A stretch of 6,432 nucleotides of DNA, from positions 1 to 6,432 of the forward strand of contig JAHDBO010000118.1 in the NCBI GenBank assembly GCA_020630355.1. The letters are read 5' to 3'. How positions within the stretch are numbered: position 1 is the stretch's first letter; every line of letters begins with the position of its first letter. A program made the translations under genes and the position numbers. Of this stretch, positions 1 to 5,356 are shown one piece after another. Below the pieces are notes generated by a model, which saw only the letters and a list, made by a program, of their open reading frames with translations, was not told the DNA's origin and did not search any database. This DNA is from Saprospiraceae bacterium (lineage in GTDB: Bacteria > Bacteroidota > Bacteroidia > Chitinophagales > Saprospiraceae).

Positions 1-1319
1 AGATTTGCTTTCGCTAGTGCGCTGAACACCACCCATACGAACAAAGCACCGAAGCCTAACATCGTACCAATTTCTAACAAACCAGGAATATCAAATCCCA
101 TCTGGAAATCAGTAGCGTGTATCAAATCACCATGACTCATTCCTTCTCCATGCCCTTCGTGACCACCTCCAGTCAATTGTGCATACGCCTCACCGTTTTC
201 AATCAAAGAACCGTGTGCATCATGACCTCCAGCATCATGACCACCTCCATGGTGCATTGCGTGTTCCTTCGCTGCCAATAAAGCACCTGGTTTTATCATA
301 TTAAAGAAATCAAACCAGTGACCAAATAATACTAATACTGACGCAAAACCTATTGTACCAAACTTACGTTTCGTCTCATTACGCATCAAAATCAGAAATG
401 GTAATACGAAGTTGATGATTAAATTCCCATAGAACAAAACAGGATAATCTCTTATTCTTTCACGGAAGTAAACCGTCTCTTCCCCCACGTTTGAGTACCA
501 AATCAACATATACTGAGAGAACCACAAATATGTCCAAAATACAGAGAAACCAAATAAGTATTTCCCAAGGTCATGCACGTGCTCATTGGTTACTACATCC
601 AAATACCCTTTTGATTTCAAGTAGATAATCATCAAGATGATGATAGCAATACAAGACACCAACCAACTTGCTGTTGTATACCAAGCGAACATCGTACTAT
701 ACCAGTGTGCATCAATTGACATAATCCACAACCAAATCATCGCCGCACTAGAGAAACCACCTAATGGCAAAAAGAAGGCTGCCAAAACTCTTGATTTTCT
801 GTGTAGCGTGAAGTTTTCATCATTCCCTTCTTTATCTTCTCTCAAAGACAACCTCCTGAAACCATAGGCAAAAGCTGCCCACATACCCACAATGATGAAA
901 GAGCCTAGCGTGTACCACCATTTATTCAAAAATGGTGCTTTGGCTTGCAACAATTCATCATTTGCTACTGCCTCCGCATCTGCCCAATGATATAAATGAT
1001 GCCAATGCAAGAAAATCCCTACAATAACAACAGATAGCAATGCCAATCCAATCGGCAAATACATCGTTATGGCTTCGATAATCCTCTTGAATGTAGTGTG
1101 CCATCCTGAGTAAGCCAAGATTTTACAAGCCATTACGAAGGTGGCCAAGAAGCCAATTCCCAGGAAGAATACCGTATTGTGCAGGTAATTCGTCCAAAAA
1201 CGCATGTGTGCATAATCTCCACCCATAAAATAGGTCAGTAGCATGCAGACAGCACCCAAAATCATCAATCCTCCTAGGACTGTTTTTTGTTTTGCTTCGA
1301 ATACGAACTTTTGGTTCAT
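1..1319 (-). CDS. actF: ACIII subunit ActF, ten-helix NrfD-like membrane protein (C-terminus cut off by window edge)
   Basis: Starts at the ATG whose A is base 1319 and stays open to base 3 (439 codons), so it is 3'-partial. I translated it by hand because no stop falls in the window. ActF is the paralogue of ActC in Alternative Complex III and lies in the inner membrane; its exact role is less clear than that of ActC. About ten hydrophobic helices can be seen, near residues 14-34, 46-70, 83-105, 136-156, 177-200, 212-237, 257-278, 296-314, 324-346 and 413-436. Positive loops after helices 2, 4, 6 and 8 place the N-terminus in the cytoplasm. A HWHHLYHWAD stretch (residues 105-114), which I recognise from Bacteroidota ActF, follows helix 3. 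Between helices 9 and 10, residues 353-401 form a loop rich in His and Gly with ten His, predicted periplasmic. It follows actE by 58 bases. No Shine-Dalgarno sequence is visible; a short hairpin lies 21 bases before the start. The family assignment is firm; probably only a short tail is missing. Confidence 0.9.
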   Translation of the reverse strand, partial: MNQKFVFEAKQKTVLGGLMILGAVCMLLTYFMGGDYAHMRFWTNYLHNTVFFLGIGFLATFVMACKILAYSGWHTTFKRIIEAITMYLPIGLALLSVVIVGIFLHWHHLYHWADAEAVANDELLQAKAPFLNKWWYTLGSFIIVGMWAAFAYGFRRLSLREDKEGNDENFTLHRKSRVLAAFFLPLGGFSSAAMIWLWIMSIDAHWYSTMFAWYTTASWLVSCIAIIILMIIYLKSKGYLDVVTNEHVHDLGKYLFGFSVFWTYLWFSQYMLIWYSNVGEETVYFRERIRDYPVLFYGNLIINFVLPFLILMRNETKRKFGTIGFASVLVLFGHWFDFFNMIKPGALLAAKEHAMHHGGGHDAGGHDAHGSLIENGEAYAQLTGGGHEGHGEGMSHGDLIHATDFQMGFDIPGLLEIGTMLGFGALFVWVVFSALAKAN

Positions 1320-1340
1320 GTTGTACGCTTATATTTACTA

Positions 1341-1354
1341 TTGGCTTTCGCCAA
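1341..1354 (-). promoter_or_regulatory. GAAA-loop hairpin in the actF leader
   Basis: Read on the minus strand this is TTGGC-GAAA-GCCAA, a perfect 5-bp stem closed by a GNRA-type loop, in the 58-base spacer between actE and actF and ending 21 bases before the actF ATG. Fifteen bases of it (1342-1356) recur exactly at 5172-5186 before actC. It lacks the following T-run of an intrinsic terminator. A role in RNA processing, mRNA stability or translation is inferred only. Confidence 0.55.
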
Positions 1355-1377
1355 AAATGTATTGTCTAGTTATAATA

Positions 1378-2622
1378 TTATTTACTCAAAATAGTAAACT
1401 CTGTTCTTCTGTTTTGAGCTTTTCCCTCGTCTGTTTCATTACTAGCGACAGGCAGTGTTTCACCATAACCTTTGGCTAGCATCCTATCGTTGGCTACTCC
1501 AGCAGCCTCTAGATATGCCCTTACTGCCTCCGCTCTACTATTCGATAAAGACATATTGGAGGCATCATTCCCATCGCTATCCGTATGACCAGATACCTCT
1601 ATCTTAACATTCGGATAGGTAGATAATAATAATGCAAGGATGTCTAGCTCCTCTTTAGATTCTTTTTTCAACGTGGCTTTTCCAGTTTCAAAGAATACAT
1701 TCTTCAATTCTAGTGTGTTGGCACTTCTTGCTTCCATTGAATCTTTTGGTGCTTCTACCGAAGTATCAGCAGTGAAAATAGCAACCGCACTTTGAGCCAA
1801 TTTATTTTCTGCCAAATCCTTTCCATCAGGTCCACCAGGAACAGCCCAGTCATTTAGGGTATTCATTTTATTATCATATTGCAAGCCTTTCTCCTTTGCC
1901 TGCAAAGAACGGATGTAGTGAATCACTTGCCATCTTTCTTCGTAAGACAATTTATCCTTATAAGACCCCATTACATTTTTACCATAATAGATAGAGTGAT
2001 AGTAACGACCATTGGATGCACTGATAAATTCATCTGAGTTTAGGATAGCAGGTTGTGCTGGGTATTTGGCATTCACATTTTCTTCAGCGACTAACCAACC
2101 GTTTCCATCTATTTTTTCCCCGTGACAAATACCACAATTCACATTGTATAAATCCTTGCCCCTAGCCAATCCTTCTCTTGTAATAGGGAATGGGTTCATC
2201 TGAAGCTCAGCGGTAGCACGCGTTCTTTCTTCCTCCGTGTCACCATAGTAGTAAGGTACAGCTCCATTAACTGGGATTGCTACTGTATTTGTACCGATAC
2301 CTTGCATTTGAGCCAAGGCAGCATCTCTTTCAGAAAGCGTCTTAGCAGCCATCGCCCCTGCAAAACCCCTTGCAATCGTTCCTCCAACTGGTTTACGTGG
2401 CCTAGACAACTCCTCTCTAGAAAAAACACGCTGCCCCTCATCGTTCCACACGTTGTAGGAATAATCTACATAGGTATTGGCTTCATAAGCCACAGAGTGA
2501 AACATATCAGGCATGTACTCCACCCCTCTATCGTTTTTTCCCGCAGAACCACAAGAATTGAAGCCAACTAAGACCAATCCTAATACAGCGGTTGATAGTA
2601 TTTGTATGAATTGCTTATTCAT
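1378..2622 (-). CDS. actE: ACIII monoheme cytochrome c lipoprotein ActE fused to a C-terminal OmpA peptidoglycan-binding domain
   Basis: A 414-residue protein. Residues 1-24 look like a lipoprotein signal: Lys3, a hydrophobic core and Cys24 after FNS, a loose lipobox of the kind common in Bacteroidota. Around residues 33-60 is the Tyr- and Asn-rich stretch (YMPDM...YEANTYVDY) seen in ActE-type subunits. One c-type haem site, CGICH, lies at 163-167, and Met218 (VMGSY) is the likely distal ligand. This is the monoheme cytochrome that relays electrons from ACIII in the periplasm. From about 303 to 414 there is a full OmpA/MotB-like domain: GHTD at 345-348, LSNSRA at 359-364, GYGE at 385-388 and NRRTEF at 404-409. 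Asp348 and Arg363 are 15 residues apart, as in OmpA domains that bind diaminopimelate of peptidoglycan. An acidic, Ala/Ser-rich linker (about 270-302) joins the parts. ActE subunits known to me are about half this length, so the C-terminal domain is an addition. The gene lies 127 bases after actD and 58 before actF. The start is the only ATG giving the signal peptide; no Shine-Dalgarno sequence is visible. Confidence 0.9.
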   Translation of the reverse strand: MNKQFIQILSTAVLGLVLVGFNSCGSAGKNDRGVEYMPDMFHSVAYEANTYVDYSYNVWNDEGQRVFSREELSRPRKPVGGTIARGFAGAMAAKTLSERDAALAQMQGIGTNTVAIPVNGAVPYYYGDTEEERTRATAELQMNPFPITREGLARGKDLYNVNCGICHGEKIDGNGWLVAEENVNAKYPAQPAILNSDEFISASNGRYYHSIYYGKNVMGSYKDKLSYEERWQVIHYIRSLQAKEKGLQYDNKMNTLNDWAVPGGPDGKDLAENKLAQSAVAIFTADTSVEAPKDSMEARSANTLELKNVFFETGKATLKKESKEELDILALLLSTYPNVKIEVSGHTDSDGNDASNMSLSNSRAEAVRAYLEAAGVANDRMLAKGYGETLPVASNETDEGKAQNRRTEFTILSK

Positions 2623-2749
2623 TATACTTAATTATGAATGAATAATTTTGCGCCCAAGGCATCCCTTTTGGGAAATTTTGAATGTATTAAAACATCCTCT
2701 GGCCAAAATATTTCTAATAATTTCTGTTTGATTTCTTCTATTATAAAAG
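2623..2749 (-). other. actD-actE spacer, AT-rich, with weak hairpins
   Basis: 127 bases without a gene. It contains a perfect 4-bp hairpin, TCCC-AAAA-GGGA on the minus strand (2662-2673), with no T-run after it, so it is a poor terminator. The 13 bases at 2702-2714 (GAAATATTTTGGC on the minus strand) are identical to 5180-5192, the left arm of the actC leader hairpin, but the right arm is absent here. No match to the Bacteroidota -7 element (TAnnTTTG) was found. Confidence 0.4.
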
Positions 2750-3277
2750 TTAAATCACTTTTGTATGCACTTCCGAAGCGCCTGTATTGCTAAAGAATCG
2801 CTTCAAGTTGTCGATTTGACTTTCTGAATACCCATCCGTATTGAATGCGACACAGAATTTATCATCCGTAATACGCTCATCCAAGCAAGGGCTTGTCACA
2901 CCAGGACCTAAGCCACAAATCGTGTAGAACGTTACCACCATCCCGATTGAAGCAAACAATACCGTCAACTCAAACGTAATCGGAATGAAAGCAGGTACAG
3001 ACCAATATGGCTTACCCCCAAATATCACAGGCCAATCCCTTGTAAACACCCAAGTCATGAACAAGAATGCCGTCAAGGTCCCTAGTGCACCAAACACAAA
3101 ACCTGCGATATGCAACCTTGACTCTGATAATCCCAAAATAGGGTCTAAACCGTGTACTGGAAATGGTGTATATACATCCATGATGTCCAAGTGGTCTTCC
3201 TTTGCTTTTTTAACAGCATCCATCATGACCACCTCGTCATCATATAATCCAAACAATACTTCTTTATTAGCTGACAT
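2750..3277 (-). CDS. actD: ACIII subunit ActD (DUF3341 family, two-helix membrane protein)
   Basis: A 175-residue protein of the DUF3341 family, the ActD subunit of Alternative Complex III, an integral-membrane component with no cofactor motif. The N-terminal cytoplasmic part (1-55) has the LFGLYDDE start and the family hallmark TPFPVHGLD at 37-45, followed by LGLSESRL. Two membrane helices follow, at about 56-78 and 94-121. The C-terminal tail of about 55 residues returns to the cytoplasm and holds Cys131 and Cys142; with Cys121 at the helix end there are three Cys, but they form no recognised binding motif. Length is normal for the family or slightly short. It sits between actC (95 bases upstream) and actE (127 bases downstream), the usual order. 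The ATG used gives the standard N-terminus; the leader is AT-rich with no Shine-Dalgarno sequence. Confidence 0.92.
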   Translation of the reverse strand: MSANKEVLFGLYDDEVVMMDAVKKAKEDHLDIMDVYTPFPVHGLDPILGLSESRLHIAGFVFGALGTLTAFLFMTWVFTRDWPVIFGGKPYWSVPAFIPITFELTVLFASIGMVVTFYTICGLGPGVTSPCLDERITDDKFCVAFNTDGYSESQIDNLKRFFSNTGASEVHTKVI

Positions 3278-3372
3278 GATTTATAATTAATAGTGGATAA
3301 TGCAAAGTGAATAATTCTGCTATTACATCGTCCCAGAGACTAATAATTTATCTTTTACCTATGGGCTTTACG
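3278..3372 (-). other. actC-actD spacer, AT-rich leader of actD
   Basis: 95 bases without a gene. On the minus strand the last 25 bases before the actD ATG are made of short AT-rich words (CACTATTAATTATAAATC), with no clear ribosome site. TCACTTTG at 3302-3309 differs at one position from the Bacteroidota -7 consensus TAnnTTTG, which is too weak to call a promoter. A sequence overlapping the actC stop (3359-3378) resembles a decayed copy of the GAAA hairpin: GCGTAAAGCCCATAG here versus GGCGAAAGCCAATAG before actF. Confidence 0.3.
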
Positions 3373-5145
3373 CTACAGTTTCCCTCCGTCCAACTCGTCT
3401 TGCCACTTCTTCAATTCCTCCCATTTTCCTTCTGCTGCCATACGAGCTTGATCAGGCCAAGTTGTTGGGTCATGCATCTGGAAACGCTTACCAGCTTCTT
3501 CCAGCACACTCTTCAAGAACGGAACTTTAGCATCTGCAAGCTGCGCAAATGTATTCACACCTGCCGCTTTCAACAACTGCTCAATCTTCGGTCCGATGCC
3601 TTCCACTTTCTTTAAATCATCTTGAACACTTGCAACTGGGGCACTCACTTCAGAAGCTGCCGCTGCTAGTACAGGTGCTGCTGCCGCCATTTTTGCTGCC
3701 GTATCGTCAACCATTGATGCTGCCGCAAAATCCATTTTCGCTGCTACAGGAGCATGGTCGTGGTGATGCGCGTGTGCATTTGGTCCAATATATTGATCTC
3801 CTGAAGATTTCAATATAGACTTAACTTCAGCTACTGCTACCACTGGAGCAACTCTAGTAAATACTAAGTATAACGTGAAGAAAATACCCATTGTCCCCAA
3901 GTAAATACCAATCTCTACCCAAGTTGGGTCATACCAACTCCAGCTTGATGGCAAATAATCTCTAGCCAATGTCGTTGCAATAATCACGAAACGCTCAAAC
4001 CACATCCCGATATTGATAAAGATAGACATGAAGAATGTCCAAAATATACTACGACGTAATTTTTTCGACCAGAAAATCTGAGGAGCTAGTACGTTACAAG
4101 ACATCATACCGATGTAAGACCAGTAATAAGGTCCGAATACCCTATTGTAGAAAGCAAATTGCTCATATACATAACCGGAGTACCAAGCGATAAACAACTC
4201 CGTCAAATAAGCTACCCCTACAATTGTACCTGTCAACAAGATGACCTTGTTCATAGATTCAATGTGCGTGATAGTGATATATTCTTGAAGATTCAGAATC
4301 TTTCTAGTGATAATCATCAAGGTCAATACCATTGCGAAACCAGAGAAAATCGCCCCTGCTACGAAGTAAGGAGGGAAAATCGTGGTGTGCCATCCTGGAA
4401 TGACTGATGTGGCGAAATCGAAACTTACAATCGTGTGTACTGAAAGTACGAGTGGCGTTGCCAAACCTGCCAAGACAAGGGATAAAGACTCCCAACGTTG
4501 CCAGTGCTTTGCAGAACCCGTCCAACCAAAGGACAAGAAGTTGTATATTTTCTTACGGACACCACTTGCACGGTCTCTCACTGTAGCAAAATCAGGTACC
4601 AAACCTGTGTACCAGAACAATAAGGATACCGTGAAATAAGTAGAAATCGCAAATAAGTCCCATAGAAGCGGTGAATTGAAGTTCACCCATAATGGCCCTC
4701 TAGTATTTGGATAAGGGAAGAAGTAGAACACGACCCATGCACGCCCTACGTGTATGCCTGGGAAAAGAGCGGCACATAAAACGGCAAAAATCGTCATCGC
4801 TTCTGCTGCACGGTTTACCCCCGTACGCCATTTTTGGCGGAAAAGCAGCAAAATCGCTGAAATCAATGTACCTGCGTGACCGATACCAATCCACCAAACG
4901 AAGTTGGTAATATCCCAACCCCATCCAATCGTACGGTTCAAATCCCATGCACCGATACCGAACCAGATGGTCCAAGCAATACAAAACACTCCGAAGGTCA
5001 AGAAACTTAAAGACAATATCAACCCTATGACCCACGCCAAACTTGGCGTTTTCTCCGTTGGGCTGATTAGGTCTTCCGTAATATCATGATAGGATTTATT
5101 CCCTTCAATCAATGGTTCCCGAATACGTGAGACTACTGCGCTCAT
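3373..5145 (-). CDS. actC: ACIII quinol-oxidising membrane subunit ActC (NrfD family) with C-terminal helix-hairpin-helix extension
   Basis: A 590-residue protein. Residues 1 to about 445 are the ActC core of Alternative Complex III, an NrfD/PsrC-type inner-membrane protein that binds menaquinol and passes electrons to the Fe-S clusters of ActB. Ten helices are seen near 35-62, 78-102, 113-131, 158-183, 218-242, 258-280, 300-322, 338-358, 365-392 and 410-432. Positive loops (RQKWR, VRKK, KKLRR) put both termini in the cytoplasm. The periplasmic loop after helix 3 holds GIHVGRAW (His132) and helix 4 starts with LLWD (Asp163); these are candidate quinol-site residues by analogy, not proven. The core is followed by an extension: HAHHHDH at 458-464, an Ala-rich linker (about 466-505), then a helix-hairpin-helix domain (about 506-590) with VEGIGPK (514-520) and the C-terminal signature WP-QA---AEGKWEELK--QDELDGG. 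Known ActC proteins end near residue 450-490, so the domain is added. An A-rich stretch (AAAAAGAAAAAG) right before the ATG supports this start. It follows actB by 211 bases. Confidence 0.93.
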   Translation of the reverse strand: MSAVVSRIREPLIEGNKSYHDITEDLISPTEKTPSLAWVIGLILSLSFLTFGVFCIAWTIWFGIGAWDLNRTIGWGWDITNFVWWIGIGHAGTLISAILLLFRQKWRTGVNRAAEAMTIFAVLCAALFPGIHVGRAWVVFYFFPYPNTRGPLWVNFNSPLLWDLFAISTYFTVSLLFWYTGLVPDFATVRDRASGVRKKIYNFLSFGWTGSAKHWQRWESLSLVLAGLATPLVLSVHTIVSFDFATSVIPGWHTTIFPPYFVAGAIFSGFAMVLTLMIITRKILNLQEYITITHIESMNKVILLTGTIVGVAYLTELFIAWYSGYVYEQFAFYNRVFGPYYWSYIGMMSCNVLAPQIFWSKKLRRSIFWTFFMSIFINIGMWFERFVIIATTLARDYLPSSWSWYDPTWVEIGIYLGTMGIFFTLYLVFTRVAPVVAVAEVKSILKSSGDQYIGPNAHAHHHDHAPVAAKMDFAAASMVDDTAAKMAAAAPVLAAAASEVSAPVASVQDDLKKVEGIGPKIEQLLKAAGVNTFAQLADAKVPFLKSVLEEAGKRFQMHDPTTWPDQARMAAEGKWEELKKWQDELDGGKL

Positions 5146-5157
5146 CTTTTTCTTTTT
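5146..5157 (-). promoter_or_regulatory. A-rich ribosome-binding stretch of actC
   Basis: On the minus strand AAAAAGAAAAAG directly precedes the actC ATG. It is purine-only and unpaired, lying just after a stem-loop. Bacteroidota often start translation from A-rich leaders rather than a classic Shine-Dalgarno sequence. It is the only start-proximal stretch of this kind in the window, and it fixes the actC start. Confidence 0.45.
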
Positions 5158-5158
5158 A

Positions 5159-5192
5159 GAATATTATAATATGGCTTTCGCCAAAATATTTC
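5159..5192 (-). promoter_or_regulatory. Extended GAAA-loop hairpin in the actC leader
   Basis: On the minus strand the core is TGGC-GAAA-GCCA (5172-5183). An outer stem pairs GAAATATT (5185-5192) with AATATTC (5159-5165), with one bulged A and a small internal loop. The structure ends 13 bases before the actC ATG, next to the A-rich stretch. The 15-base core 5172-5186 is identical to 1342-1356 before actF. Its function is inferred only: it may stabilise the downstream mRNA segment or hold the start site open. Confidence 0.5.
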
Positions 5193-5206
5193 AGAACTAT
5201 ATCTAA

Positions 5207-5223
5207 TCAGGTTCAGGACCTGA
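5207..5223 (-). repeat. Small inverted repeat TCAGGT/ACCTGA
   Basis: Perfect 6-bp inverted repeat with a 5-base loop in the actB-actC spacer, 16 bases upstream of the actC leader hairpin. No T-run follows on either strand. It could be an RNA hairpin or a binding site; nothing here decides. Confidence 0.35.
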
Positions 5224-5257
5224 AATTATTTTACTTGATGTTGGTCAAAAAACTAAC

Positions 5258-5338
5258 TCACGATTATGATTTTGGTGAATAGCTTGAAAAAGTTCATTAT
5301 CAATCACTTTTCCTACGCTTTTTAACCAAAAATCGTGA
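5258..5338 (-). repeat. Long-loop inverted repeat in the actB-actC spacer
   Basis: TCACGATT (5258-5265) plus TTTTGGT (5270-5276) is complementary to ACCAAAAATCGTGA (5325-5338), giving about 14 pairs with one 4-base bulge (5266-5269) and a 48-base loop. It starts 19 bases after the actB stop, so it would form in the actB 3' end and actC leader RNA. The surrounding spacer 5146-5356 has no convincing gene. Function is unknown. Confidence 0.4.
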
Positions 5339-5356
5339 ACTTATTTTTTGACGGTT

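Noticed and set aside
1243..1479. Plus-strand frame across the actE-actF junction
   Set aside because: It overlaps the end of actE and the start of actF on the other strand; it is hydrophobic only because it reads the complement, with no ribosome site.
2662..2673. Intrinsic terminator between actD and actE
   Set aside because: The stem is only four pairs and no T-run follows on the minus strand.
3302..3309. Bacteroidota -7 promoter element before actD
   Set aside because: TCACTTTG misses the consensus TA, and no convincing -33 TTTG at proper spacing was found.
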